From Nostoc sp. FACHB-280 (GTDB lineage: Bacteria > Cyanobacteriota > Cyanobacteriia > Cyanobacteriales > Nostocaceae): DNA of 64,000 bases. The translations under genes were made by a program, and so were the position numbers. The stretch is from contig NZ_JACJSD010000010.1 of assembly GCF_014697615.1 (NCBI RefSeq), positions 1-64,000 on the forward strand. The letters are read 5' to 3'. Shown here piece after piece: positions 7,759-17,789 of the stretch. How positions within the stretch are numbered: position 1 is the stretch's first letter; the number at the start of each line of letters is the position of its first letter. The notes beneath the pieces were generated by a model, which was not told where the DNA came from, searched no databases, and saw nothing but the letters and a program-made list of their open reading frames with translations.

Positions 7759-8619
7759 TTGGTGCAGATCATCCGCAAAAGTCTACGCAAAGCAGGAAAA
7801 CTGAGGCGTATACTACCTATATCTGAACAATCTTGGGCAAAGTTTGATTTACTGAGAACTTTAGTCAGACGAGATTTAGAAGCGAAGTATAAAGGTTCGG
7901 TCTTAGGAAATTTGTGGCCTTTGGTAAATCAGCTATCACAGCTATTAATTTATACTTATGTATTTTCAATTGTATTAAAGGTCAAGCTGCATACTTTAAA
8001 AGGCTTACCAGACAATAATTTTACCTTTGGGTTATGGCTATTTGCGGGTTTATTGCCTTGGATAGCTTTTACAGGTGGACTGACGCAGTCTGCTAGTTCT
8101 GTAATATCACAGCCAAATTTAGTGAAGAAGGTGGTGTTTCCTTTAGCTTTATTGCCTTTAGTACCAATTTTATCAACGTTTATTGAAAGCTCCCTTGGCG
8201 TGATGGCCTTGATTTTTTTTGTGACTTTGACTTCTGGGACTTTACATCCTACGTTGGCACTGTTACCCTTGGTCTGGCTAACACAGTTGATGCTAACAGC
8301 AGGCTTGGGTTACTTGAGTGCGGGATTAACAGTTTTTTTGCGCGATATTCCTCAAACATTAGGGGTAATTTTAAATCTTTGGTTGTATGCGACACCAATT
8401 GTTTATCCAGCAACCTCTATTCCTGAACAATGGCGGGGTTGGGTGTTTTGGCTAAATCCCATAGCGGCGATCGCAGAAGTCTATCGTGATTTAATTTTAG
8501 TTGGGGAGGTGCGACATGGGGCAGAATGGTTTGTATCAAGTGCGATCGCATCTGTGATATTGTGTTGTAGCTTTTTATTTTATAAGCGATTGCGCCCAGC
8601 TTTTGCTGATGTACTATAG
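7759..8619 (+). CDS. Polysaccharide ABC exporter, permease subunit (Wzm type)
   Basis: A 286-residue ABC-2-type membrane protein. The cytoplasmic N terminus contains RDLEAKYKGSVLGNLWPLVN, the family's amphipathic signature ahead of the first helix. Six hydrophobic helices follow, with the conserved YATPIVYP segment and LNPIAAIAEVYRDLIL near the C terminus. Such permeases export O-antigen-like or capsular glycans pre-assembled on a lipid carrier. The start is TTG at 7759 or GTG at 7762; neither has a clear ribosome-binding site. The ATPase gene follows after about 90 bases. Confidence 0.9.
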   Translation: MVQIIRKSLRKAGKLRRILPISEQSWAKFDLLRTLVRRDLEAKYKGSVLGNLWPLVNQLSQLLIYTYVFSIVLKVKLHTLKGLPDNNFTFGLWLFAGLLPWIAFTGGLTQSASSVISQPNLVKKVVFPLALLPLVPILSTFIESSLGVMALIFFVTLTSGTLHPTLALLPLVWLTQLMLTAGLGYLSAGLTVFLRDIPQTLGVILNLWLYATPIVYPATSIPEQWRGWVFWLNPIAAIAEVYRDLILVGEVRHGAEWFVSSAIASVILCCSFLFYKRLRPAFADVL

Positions 8620-8707
8620 CACGTTTTCACGTCTAAACATTTAATAGCTGGTATTCACGTAAAATCTACCTTTAATTAGGATGTGCTATTCGTAAGTGTG
8701 CAGTGAT

Positions 8708-9979
8708 ATGGGTGAAGAAATAGCAATTTCACTAAAGAATATATCGAAATGCTATAAACGGTATGCTCGTCCGGTAGATCGACTCAAGGAAATTTTGCTA
8801 CCTAGCAAAAGCTATGCTCAAGAGTTTTGGGCATTACAGGACATTAATATAGAAGTTCCTAAAGGTGAAACTTTGGGAATTATTGGTCAAAATGGCTCTG
8901 GGAAAAGTACATTACTACAAATTATTGCTGGGACATTAACACCCACAACAGGAGAAGTATTTGTAAATGGAAGAATTTCAGCTTTACTTGAACTTGGTAG
9001 TGGTTTTAATCCAGAGTTTACTGGAAGACAAAATGTCTTCTTTAATGGCCAAATTTTAGGTTTAAATAAAGAGCAAATAGAAGCTAAATTTGACGATATT
9101 GCTGCTTTTGCAGATATAGGAGATTTTATCGATCAGCCTGTTAAAACTTACTCAAGTGGGATGTTTGTCAGGTTAGCATTTGCTGTTGCAGTTAATGTAG
9201 AGCCAGATATTTTAATTGTTGATGAGGCTTTAGCTGTTGGAGATATTAAGTTTCAATTTAACTGCTTTCTTAAGTTCAAAGAATTTCAAGAAAAAGGTAT
9301 AACAATTTTATTTGTTTCTCATGATAGTAACTCTATTAAAAGATATTGTAACTATGCGTTTATTATGAATAATGGGCGCATTATTTATCAAAATAACCCA
9401 AACGATGTCGTTAATTACTATACAAACTTTTTGTTTGCTAGTGAAACAGTAAAAGCTAATGAAGAGTTCACAACAAAGGAAGAGTCAAATCTAAATCATC
9501 AAACCTCATTTATGGTTGGTGGTAATTTAGAATATCGCTACGGAGATGGTCGTGGTGAAATAAGTAAATTGTCGATTGAGAATAGTGAAGGAGTTTGTAC
9601 ACAAACTTTTATAACTTGTGAAAAAATCAAAGTGCAACTAGAAATTATTACAAAAGAATTCATAGAATTTCCAGTATTTGCTATGACATTAAAAGATAGT
9701 AGAGGTGAAGATATATACGTAACTAATACATATACCCAGAATTTAAATGTGCCAAATCTACCAGCTAACAGTCTAGTTAAAGTGAGTTTTGAACAGTCTA
9801 TTAATGTTTGTCCAGGTGATTACTTCATATCATTGGGTTTTGTATCTCTAGCGCAAGGGAATATTACTCCCATCGACCGTCGGTATGATGCTGTCCAAAT
9901 TAAAGTTTTATCATTGAATAATGACCATAGCAGTGGCATAGTTAATTTACAAAGTAAAATTGATTTTAAAATTCAATAA
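8708..9979 (+). CDS. Polysaccharide ABC exporter, ATPase with carbohydrate-binding tail (Wzt type)
   Basis: A 423-residue ATPase from the ATG at 8708. The nucleotide-binding domain has Walker A GQNGSGKST, the degenerate signature YSSGM usual in this subfamily, Walker B ILIVDEALAVGD and a switch histidine in FVSHDS. From about residue 255 there is a separate beta-sandwich of about 165 residues ending DRRYDAVQIKVL, which matches the Wzt C-terminal carbohydrate-binding domain. In the E. coli O8/O9a systems that domain recognises the modified end of the finished chain before export. Its presence implies export of a chain with a defined terminus, not merely any lipid-linked glycan. Confidence 0.9.
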   Translation: MGEEIAISLKNISKCYKRYARPVDRLKEILLPSKSYAQEFWALQDINIEVPKGETLGIIGQNGSGKSTLLQIIAGTLTPTTGEVFVNGRISALLELGSGFNPEFTGRQNVFFNGQILGLNKEQIEAKFDDIAAFADIGDFIDQPVKTYSSGMFVRLAFAVAVNVEPDILIVDEALAVGDIKFQFNCFLKFKEFQEKGITILFVSHDSNSIKRYCNYAFIMNNGRIIYQNNPNDVVNYYTNFLFASETVKANEEFTTKEESNLNHQTSFMVGGNLEYRYGDGRGEISKLSIENSEGVCTQTFITCEKIKVQLEIITKEFIEFPVFAMTLKDSRGEDIYVTNTYTQNLNVPNLPANSLVKVSFEQSINVCPGDYFISLGFVSLAQGNITPIDRRYDAVQIKVLSLNNDHSSGIVNLQSKIDFKIQ

Positions 9980-10060
9980 TCGAGTTACTTAACTAAATAT
10001 TTAAGTGAGACTTTTAGAAAAAAGTACAATATAATTTTTATTTGAAAATTTATTATTTTT

Positions 10061-13000
10061 ATGAAGTATCCACAAGATTTTGAGTTGATTGAACAATTTA
10101 ATGTATGGTTGCCCAAAGCAAGTAATACAAATTTTAACTACTCAGATGGTTCAAATGAAGAAAAATATATAGAGGATTGCATAACTAAAGCCTCGGATCT
10201 TAGCTCTCATTCTGCGGAATTAACCAGAGCTATGTGTAATTGGTCTTCTGAGTACCATTTCAGCCCAAAACGTAGCAATTTATTGCGTCCTCTTAAGTTG
10301 AATAAATCTAGTGCTGTACTAGAACTAGGATCTGGTTGTGGAGCAATAACTCGTTATTTAGCAGAAAATGTTGGGCGGGTAGTTGCCGTAGAAGGCAGTA
10401 TGACAAGAGCTAAAATTACATCTTCCCGTTGTAGAGACTTAGGGAATGTTGAAACTATATGTAGTGAATTTCATAAGATAGAATTTGACAAAAAGTTCGA
10501 TATAGTAACACTAATTGGTGTTTTAGAGTATAGTGGAGTATACATTAAGCATAGTCATCCTTATCAATATGCCTTAGAAATAGCCAAGCAATTTCTCAAA
10601 GAAGATGGGGTACTAATTGTAGCCATAGAAAACAAACTTGGTCTTAAATATTTTGCAGGATGCTCAGAAGATCATACAAGTGTGCCATTTGATGGAATAG
10701 AAGGTTACAGCAGTGGTAGTATGCTGAAAACCTTTGGCAAGCTAGAGTTGCAATCTTTGTTAAACACATCTGGTTTTGCCTATACTGAGTTTTTCTATCC
10801 ATTTCCTGATTACAAATTACCTGATGTAATAATGAGAATTGACAATAAAGATACTAATTCTTTATTGCTGAAAAAGCCTTTCTTATATAATTGGTTAAAT
10901 TATAATAATAACCGAGATTACAATAATAATAAAATAGAATTATTTAATGAATTTTTAGTTGCTAAACAGTTAGAAATTAATGGGTTACTATCACAAATGA
11001 GTAACTCATTTCTCATATTAGCAAGTAATCACGAAAAAAATCTAAATCAACACTTTGACGCAGAAAAAATTACGTGGAAATATAATGTTCTAAGACGTAA
11101 AGAGTTCATGACTGAAGTAAATCTAGTCAAGGACATAAAAAATAACTCTCTGTTATTACAGCGTCAACCCATATATCCTGAGTTATCAGAAAGCTCCCAA
11201 CATATCTATACAAATATCAAGCATACTGCTCAAGAAGTTTCTAGCTTTATAGATGGCGAAACTTTGATCGAGAAAATTATATTAGCTATCCGCTATAGCT
11301 CCACCAATAATTCAAATGCTTTCACCACTGCTATTCAAATATGGTATAAATTTTTAGTTAAAGAAGCATTGAGCCTATTAGGTAGCGAAGATGAAATACC
11401 TGGAAGTTATGTAGATTGTACACCTTGGAATCTGATTATTACTGTTGATGGAGATATACACTATATAGACAGAGAATGGAATTTCTTAGAAAAACTTCCC
11501 CTTAAATATATATTATTTAGAGGTACTCTCTACACTTATCATAACCTTTATAAATGGTTAGAAAGTAGCTTAGATAGCACAAATAAATGTGATAGTTTTG
11601 AAAAATTTTTAAGGTACTGTTTAGGATTAATTCAAGTAAATCTAACTCATGAAGAAATTACTTACTTTTGGCAATTAGAGTATGAACTAACTCAGAAAGT
11701 AAACCTAAATTCTGATATGAGTTTTGATAAGTTCTTTACTACCTTTAATTTAATTAATAGTTCTGAGCTTATAACTACGAAGATTAACCGTTTAGAAGCT
11801 CAATTACAGCAAACTCAAGTAGAATTAGAGCGATCGCAGTCTCAATTGCAACATACAAAGTCTCAACTGCAAGATAAACAGTATGAATTAGAGCGATCGC
11901 AAATCATGATTGCAGCAATGGAAAGTAGTACATTTTGGCGAATACGAACAGTATGGTTTAATTTTAGACGTGCTATTGGTTTCGTCAATCCCAATGTTTC
12001 TTTCCGCCAAAGCTTATTATCAAGAGCAAAATATCTGTTGGCTATTTTTCGAGCTAAGGGATTCAGCTACGTATTTTATAAAATACTCAAAAAAATATTC
12101 TTAAAGTTTAATTATGCACTAAACTCTGTTTTAGCGTTACCAGGTGTTCCTCATGCTAACGACAGTGATTATCAGAGGTGGTTGAACATAAACTACCCCA
12201 CTCAAGATGCTTTAAAAAAGATATCTGCACAGGTAGATTTATTAGCTTACAAGCCTGTCATTAGTATTGTAATGCCTGTTTTTAATACGCCTGCAAAGTT
12301 TTTGCGGGAAGCTATTGATTCAGTTTTAAATCAGGCTTATCCATATTGGGAGTTATGTATTGCTGATGATGCTTCCACAGATAATCAAATCAGACAAATG
12401 CTTGAAGATTACTCATCAAAAGACTCTCGGATAAAAGTTGTCTTTAGAAATGAAAACGGTCATATTTCGCGTTGTTCTAACTCAGCGTTAGAGCTTGCTA
12501 CTGGTGAATTCATCAGTTTGCTTGATCATGATGATATTCTAACTCCTGATGCCCTATATGAAGTTGCTCTGTTGCTCAATCAGCATCCAGATGCAGATAT
12601 GATTTATTCTGATGAAGATAAAATGGCTGAAAATGGGAAACTTCAAGATCCATTTTTTAAACCAGATTGGTGTCCTGACTCATTTTTATCTCGAATGTAT
12701 ACCTGTCATCTAGCCACTTATAGACGGGAATTAGTAGAAAAAATTGGTGGTTTTAGAATAGGTTATGAAGGCAGCCAAGATTATGATTTGGTTTTGAGGT
12801 TAACAGAAAAAACAACGCGAATCTTTCACATACCCAAAATCCTATACCACTGGAGAATTCATCCTCAATCTGCTGCAAGCAAAGCTGATCAAAAGCCTTA
12901 CGCTGTGATAGCAGCAGAAAAAGCATTAGCAGATGCACTTGTTAGACGAGGTGAAGATGGGAGAGTTACAGAAGCTAAAAGCCTTGCAGGACATCACATA

Positions 13001-13852
13001 ATCCGATACACAATTAAAGACTATAAACTTGTCAGTATTATTATCCCCACAAGAGATTTGGGTAATACTTTAGACAAGTGTCTAACATCTATTTTTGAAA
13101 AAACAACTTACCCAAATTACGAAATTATTCTTATAGACAATGGTAGCCAGGAAGAAAATACGTTTAGGATTTTTTCTAAATGGCAACAAAAAGAACCCAA
13201 CAGATTCCAATGCCATCGTCTAGATATCCCTTTTAACTACTCCAGGATTAATAATTATGCTGTAAATCAAGCCAAGGGAGATTACTTACTGTTTTTGAAC
13301 AATGACATCGAAGTAATTACACCTGACTGGATAGATGCAATGGTTGAACAAGCTCAAAGACCATCTATAGGAGCTGTTGGAGCCTTACTTTTATATCCTG
13401 ATAATACCATTCAACATGCTGGCGTAGTTATGGGTATTGGTGGAGTGGCTGGCCATAGTCATAAAAATTATTTAAGTGATTCACCCGGCTATTTTGATCA
13501 AATCGCAACTGTAAATAACTATTCAGCTGTGACAGCAGCTTGTTTAATGTGCAGACGAGAAGTTTTTGAAGCAGTAGAAGGTTTTGAAGAAAAACTTGCA
13601 GTTGCTTTTAATGATGTTGACCTATGTTTAAAAATTGTTGAAAAAGGTTACAGAAACATCTATTTGCCACACGTTATGCTATATCACTATGAATCTAAAA
13701 GCCGAGGTTACGAAGATACACCCGAAAAGCAAGCAAGGTTTCTCAAAGAAACAGAGTATATGCAAAATAAGTGGAAAAAGTTTATTGACTACGATCCCTG
13801 TTATAGTATTAACTTGACATCTAACAACGAAGATTACAGCATAAATATTTGA
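10061..13852 (+). CDS. Methyltransferase / kinase-like / coiled-coil / double GT2 fusion protein
   Basis: A 1263-residue multidomain protein. Residues 83-200 hold a class I SAM methyltransferase (VLELGSGCGAITRYL; IVTLIGVLEYSG). Residues about 340-500 look like an aminoglycoside-phosphotransferase-type kinase fold: DCTPWNLIIT (452-461) and YIDREW (468-473) match the catalytic Asp-x4-Asn and metal-binding Asp motifs. Residues 575-615 are a glutamine-rich coiled coil. A first GT2 domain spans about 732-935 (VISIVMPVFNTP, DHDD at 822) and a second about 988-1235 (VSIIIPTRDLG, LNNDIEV at 1079). The first half resembles WbdD, which caps and measures O9a polymannose. The kinase call is by motif only. 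Confidence 0.75.
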   Translation: MKYPQDFELIEQFNVWLPKASNTNFNYSDGSNEEKYIEDCITKASDLSSHSAELTRAMCNWSSEYHFSPKRSNLLRPLKLNKSSAVLELGSGCGAITRYLAENVGRVVAVEGSMTRAKITSSRCRDLGNVETICSEFHKIEFDKKFDIVTLIGVLEYSGVYIKHSHPYQYALEIAKQFLKEDGVLIVAIENKLGLKYFAGCSEDHTSVPFDGIEGYSSGSMLKTFGKLELQSLLNTSGFAYTEFFYPFPDYKLPDVIMRIDNKDTNSLLLKKPFLYNWLNYNNNRDYNNNKIELFNEFLVAKQLEINGLLSQMSNSFLILASNHEKNLNQHFDAEKITWKYNVLRRKEFMTEVNLVKDIKNNSLLLQRQPIYPELSESSQHIYTNIKHTAQEVSSFIDGETLIEKIILAIRYSSTNNSNAFTTAIQIWYKFLVKEALSLLGSEDEIPGSYVDCTPWNLIITVDGDIHYIDREWNFLEKLPLKYILFRGTLYTYHNLYKWLESSLDSTNKCDSFEKFLRYCLGLIQVNLTHEEITYFWQLEYELTQKVNLNSDMSFDKFFTTFNLINSSELITTKINRLEAQLQQTQVELERSQSQLQHTKSQLQDKQYELERSQIMIAAMESSTFWRIRTVWFNFRRAIGFVNPNVSFRQSLLSRAKYLLAIFRAKGFSYVFYKILKKIFLKFNYALNSVLALPGVPHANDSDYQRWLNINYPTQDALKKISAQVDLLAYKPVISIVMPVFNTPAKFLREAIDSVLNQAYPYWELCIADDASTDNQIRQMLEDYSSKDSRIKVVFRNENGHISRCSNSALELATGEFISLLDHDDILTPDALYEVALLLNQHPDADMIYSDEDKMAENGKLQDPFFKPDWCPDSFLSRMYTCHLATYRRELVEKIGGFRIGYEGSQDYDLVLRLTEKTTRIFHIPKILYHWRIHPQSAASKADQKPYAVIAAEKALADALVRRGEDGRVTEAKSLAGHHIIRYTIKDYKLVSIIIPTRDLGNTLDKCLTSIFEKTTYPNYEIILIDNGSQEENTFRIFSKWQQKEPNRFQCHRLDIPFNYSRINNYAVNQAKGDYLLFLNNDIEVITPDWIDAMVEQAQRPSIGAVGALLLYPDNTIQHAGVVMGIGGVAGHSHKNYLSDSPGYFDQIATVNNYSAVTAACLMCRREVFEAVEGFEEKLAVAFNDVDLCLKIVEKGYRNIYLPHVMLYHYESKSRGYEDTPEKQARFLKETEYMQNKWKKFIDYDPCYSINLTSNNEDYSINI

Positions 13853-13928
13853 TCCATTTGTAATTAAATAAAGCTAGTTTAATATGCTAAACATTAAATT
13901 TATATAAATAAAATTAGACTAGAAAAAA

Positions 13929-15596
13929 ATGAAATTTTTGAAATCTATTTGGACTCTATGTTTAATATTAGCCTTATTTAAGTTATGGCTGACCAGCCAT
14001 CTGCCTATTATAGCTTCCTATGGGGGGCATGATAACTTGAGATATATACAGCAGGCTTGGGAGATATTTAATTTCAAGCCTCCTTTTCATTACGATCAAT
14101 ACGTTCTCATGAGGCAGCCAGGATATCCATTCTTGATTCGCTTAAGCCATATATTAGGCTTTTCATTAAGATTTTCCCAAGAATTGTTGTATATATCATC
14201 TGGGTTTTTCTTGGCTTGGTCTTTTTATCGTTACTATAAAAATAAGTTAATTGTATTTATTTTTCTCACATTACACATTTTACTTCCAGCATCATTTTTT
14301 TTGAATAGAGAAACTCTACAAGAATCATTATATTTACCTCTGACAATCTTTATTATATCTTGTCTTATTCACTTACTAAATCAGCCATTTACATCTAAAA
14401 ATTTTATATTCTGGTCTGGTTGTTTAGGGTTAGGTCTCGCTTGGTTTTATAATACAAGACCTGAAGGTATATTAATAATTCCAAGTGTTGGTGTCATGTG
14501 TATCCCTTTATTCATTAAGGCACTGCGCTTTGAATTTAATAAGCGAAATGTTTTTAGGTATTTACAAATTTCCCTATTATCTATTTGTCTTCCAGTTATT
14601 TTTATCACTTCATCTATTTGTTTAACTAATTATTTTAAATTTGGACTATTTGCTGTTGATGACTTGACATCACCAGGTATCAAAGCTGCTTATGCTCAAC
14701 TTACTAGCGTTAAGCATGAAAAGTGGAGACGTTTCGTACCTGTGCCAGAAGAAACTAGACTTAAAATTTATGATGCGAGTCCAAGTTTCAAAAAGCTATC
14801 GGTGTATTTAGAGCAACAAGGAAAGGTATGGATGGTACCGGGTTGTAGAACATTAAACATCTGTGATGATTACCCTGGAGGATGGTTCTTGTGGGCATTT
14901 CGTGACGCTGTTGCTTATGCTGGTCAATATAAATCTGCTCCGGAAACTGAGCTTTTTTATAAGCAAATGGCATTTGAAATTAAGTCTGCTTGTTTGTCAG
15001 AAAAACTTTCATGTAGCAATAATTATTTAGCATTACCAACTCTTAGCATAGAAGGACGTGATGAATATATCAAACCTTTTTTAAAAAGTTTTAGCAAAAT
15101 AACTCAAAAATTAGTCAATGAAATTTTAATACTGAATCTAACAAATGGAGAAGAAAATTTAGCTCATAGGAAAAAGTTTTATGAAAAAGTCACTAGGGAA
15201 CCATTTGATTTTATAAAATATCGTAACACTGCATTTAATCAGTTAAAAGATAAATTTATTTACTGGATAGCTGAAGTATATAAGTTTTGTTTTCCTGTAA
15301 TATTAGTAACATCACTAATTAGTTTATTATTAGCTCACACTAATGGTATAACTTCTAAAAAAGTGTCCTTGAGAATTCCATTAATTATAGTTATAACTAT
15401 GCTACTAACTATGATAATGCGAATAACACTTATTGCTTATATTGACACAACAAGTTTCCCAGGAGGTTTCCGATATGTTTGGAATATTGTTCCTTTACTA
15501 TTGATGAATATAGCTATTGGTATGTCGTATTTTTATGAAATATTTTCTATCAAAAAAATATTAATAAAGTTCAATCAAATTAGATTTTTATTCTGA
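13929..15596 (+). CDS. Polytopic membrane protein, possible GT-C-type glycosyltransferase
   Basis: A 555-residue membrane protein with about ten hydrophobic helices and a large central extracytoplasmic region with six or more cysteines (including GCRTLNICDD and ACLSEKLSC). After the first helix the loop reads SYGGHDNLRYIQQAW; an Asp in this position is typical of GT-C enzymes, which use polyprenyl-phosphate sugars. That would suit a polysaccharide locus, and a polyprenyl-phosphate-sugar-synthase-like gene lies two genes downstream. I do not recognise the family by sequence, so the function is inferred from topology and neighbours. The gene is strongly AT-rich. Confidence 0.55.
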   Translation: MKFLKSIWTLCLILALFKLWLTSHLPIIASYGGHDNLRYIQQAWEIFNFKPPFHYDQYVLMRQPGYPFLIRLSHILGFSLRFSQELLYISSGFFLAWSFYRYYKNKLIVFIFLTLHILLPASFFLNRETLQESLYLPLTIFIISCLIHLLNQPFTSKNFIFWSGCLGLGLAWFYNTRPEGILIIPSVGVMCIPLFIKALRFEFNKRNVFRYLQISLLSICLPVIFITSSICLTNYFKFGLFAVDDLTSPGIKAAYAQLTSVKHEKWRRFVPVPEETRLKIYDASPSFKKLSVYLEQQGKVWMVPGCRTLNICDDYPGGWFLWAFRDAVAYAGQYKSAPETELFYKQMAFEIKSACLSEKLSCSNNYLALPTLSIEGRDEYIKPFLKSFSKITQKLVNEILILNLTNGEENLAHRKKFYEKVTREPFDFIKYRNTAFNQLKDKFIYWIAEVYKFCFPVILVTSLISLLLAHTNGITSKKVSLRIPLIIVITMLLTMIMRITLIAYIDTTSFPGGFRYVWNIVPLLLMNIAIGMSYFYEIFSIKKILIKFNQIRFLF

Positions 15597-15642
15597 TAAA
15601 ATCTGAGAAATAGCATCATTAATCAAGGAAAATTATGAATTT

Positions 15643-16329
15643 ATGACTTCAAAAAATAGCAAGAAAATAGCTTCAAGATCGTCATTAGCGGACAAAATAG
15701 CAAAAATTATAGTTAAACCTTTTCATTCTTTTATTATTGCCAATAGAAGAGTCGAAATATTAAGCTGCCAAATTGCTAAGTTTTTGCCCGATAATCAAGG
15801 ATTAACTGGACTAGATGTTGGGTGTGGAAGTGGAGAAGTTGCCAAACTAATACAGACAAAGAAACATAATTTACATTTGACCGGAGTTGATGTACTTGTA
15901 AGAAAAGACGCAATGATAAATGTCATAGAATTTGATGGTAAGGTTTTGCCTTTTGCAGATAAAAGTTTTGATTTCACAATGTTAATTGATGTTTTACATC
16001 ACACAGATAATCCTGCAATCTTATTAGAAGAGTGTGTTAGAGTATCCCGGAAATTTATTATCATCAAAGACCACAAGTGCGAATCATGGTACGACAGAAT
16101 ACGTTTAAACCTCATGGACTGGATAGGTAATAGAGCATACGGTGTTTATCTGCCATACAATTTTTTATCTAACAGAAAATGGCATGATTTGTATTCTGAT
16201 GCTCAACTTTCCTCAGAATTGACAGTCTCTAAACTTAATCTCTATCCCCAACCTTTATCTTTTGTCTTTGATAGTACTTTACACTTTGTCAGCAAGCTAG
16301 AAGTTCCTGATGTAAGTAGGGAAACATAA
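15643..16329 (+). CDS. Class I SAM-dependent methyltransferase
   Basis: A 228-residue protein with SAM motif I LDVGCGSGEVAKLI (residues about 50-63), an acidic motif II region (LTGVDVLVRKDAM) and FDFTMLIDVLHHTDNP as the post-II strand typical of Methyltransf_11 proteins. A basic, amphipathic N terminus (residues 1-40) may hold it to the membrane. A site AAGGA upstream at 15626 supports expression. It follows the membrane protein by 46 bases in the polysaccharide cluster, so methylation of a sugar or lipid-linked intermediate is likely, but the acceptor cannot be told. Confidence 0.8.
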   Translation: MTSKNSKKIASRSSLADKIAKIIVKPFHSFIIANRRVEILSCQIAKFLPDNQGLTGLDVGCGSGEVAKLIQTKKHNLHLTGVDVLVRKDAMINVIEFDGKVLPFADKSFDFTMLIDVLHHTDNPAILLEECVRVSRKFIIIKDHKCESWYDRIRLNLMDWIGNRAYGVYLPYNFLSNRKWHDLYSDAQLSSELTVSKLNLYPQPLSFVFDSTLHFVSKLEVPDVSRET

Positions 16330-16476
16330 CTCAATTTGATTGTTTATGATTGCCGCTTTTCTTTCACCAGAATTACCAATTATCAAGCTGAATATTCTGG
16401 TTTCATTCAATTAGTTTATGCTTTGAAAGCAACATTAATTGATTTTTTAATTAAACCAAGATATTTATGTTAACAA

Positions 16477-17655
16477 ATGGAAACAATTACTATAATTGAA
16501 TCTGCCGATGCCGATATACCTTCTCTTGAGCTTTCCATTGTTATGCCTTGTTTAAATGAAGCAGAAACACTGGAAATTTGTATCAAAAAGGCGCAGTGGT
16601 ACTTAACCCAACACAAAATTTCAGGTGAAATTATTGTTGCTGATAATGGTAGTACAGATGGGTCTCAAGAAATTGCTACTCAAATGGGAGTTCGCCTTGT
16701 TTCTGTTAAAGAGAAAGGCTACGGTAGTGCTATTCGAGGCGGTATTGCTGCGGCCAGGGGGTTGTACATAATTATGGGCGATGCTGATGATAGTTACGAT
16801 TTTAGTAAGCTCACTCCATTTATCGAAAAGCTTCGAGTTGGCTATGACCTAGTGATGGGAAATCGCTTTAAAGGTGGTATAAAGCCAGGTGCAATGCCAT
16901 TTTTACACAAATATTTGGGAAATCCTGTCCTAACATGGATAGGAAAAATATTTTTCCACAGCCCTTGTAGTGATTTTCATTGCGGGCTTCGAGGTTTTAG
17001 GAAAGCTGCAATTGAAAAACTCAATTTAAGGACAACAGGAATGGAATTTGCTAGTGAAATGGTTGTTAAAGCCAGCCTTCACAAAATGCGAATTGCTGAA
17101 GTCCCAACAACTTTATCCCCTGATGGTCGTTCCCGTCCTCCTCATTTACGAACTTGGCAAGATGGTTGGCGGCATCTAAGATTTTTGTTGCTGTATAGTC
17201 CACGTTGGCTTTTTCTGTATCCTGGTTTAGTATTGATGCTTTTGGGTTTGATGTTCGGACTGTGGCTTTTACCGGGAACAAAAGGAATTTTTGATATACA
17301 TTCCCTACTATTTGCGGCGATCGCGATTCTTGTTGGCTTTCAGGCTTTTACCTTCGCTATATTTACCAAAGTCTTCGCTATTAGCGAGGGGCTACTTCCT
17401 GAAGACTCACGATTTAATAAAGTATTTCGCTATATCAACTTAGAGTTAGGATTGTTAATTGGTATCATACTCTTTTTGATAGGAATAGGTGGCTCTATCT
17501 ATGCCTTTAGTATCTGGAAAGCAAATTTCTTTGGGCCGCTAAAACCATCTGAAACGATGCGAATAGTCATTCCATCAGTTACTTCTATCGCTCTTGGTGT
17601 CCAAATAATTTTTTCGAGCTTCTTTTTGAGCGTATTAGGTTTAAAACGAGGATGA
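16477..17655 (+). CDS. GT2 glycosyltransferase, polyprenyl-phosphate sugar synthase type
   Basis: A 392-residue protein with a cytosolic DPM1/GtrB-like GT2 domain: LSIVMPCLNEAETLE near residue 20, ADNGSTDGS near 57 and the catalytic-site MGDADDSYDF near 105. About four hydrophobic helices follow from residue 240 (FLYPGLVLMLLGLMFGLWLL onward). This layout fits enzymes that load glucose or mannose onto polyprenyl phosphate and may flip it or hold it at the membrane. It would provide a donor for the GT-C-like protein encoded upstream. It is 134 bases before rfbC. Confidence 0.85.
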   Translation: METITIIESADADIPSLELSIVMPCLNEAETLEICIKKAQWYLTQHKISGEIIVADNGSTDGSQEIATQMGVRLVSVKEKGYGSAIRGGIAAARGLYIIMGDADDSYDFSKLTPFIEKLRVGYDLVMGNRFKGGIKPGAMPFLHKYLGNPVLTWIGKIFFHSPCSDFHCGLRGFRKAAIEKLNLRTTGMEFASEMVVKASLHKMRIAEVPTTLSPDGRSRPPHLRTWQDGWRHLRFLLLYSPRWLFLYPGLVLMLLGLMFGLWLLPGTKGIFDIHSLLFAAIAILVGFQAFTFAIFTKVFAISEGLLPEDSRFNKVFRYINLELGLLIGIILFLIGIGGSIYAFSIWKANFFGPLKPSETMRIVIPSVTSIALGVQIIFSSFFLSVLGLKRG

Positions 17656-17789
17656 AGTATTACTATTAGACGATTAAAGTGTAATTTTTTATTTAAAACT
17701 AAATTTTTAAATTCTTTTGTGGTAACTTCATTTGATAACAATGCTATGCCAGAAAAACTAACATAGTGTAATTTTATAAGGTCTTAAAA

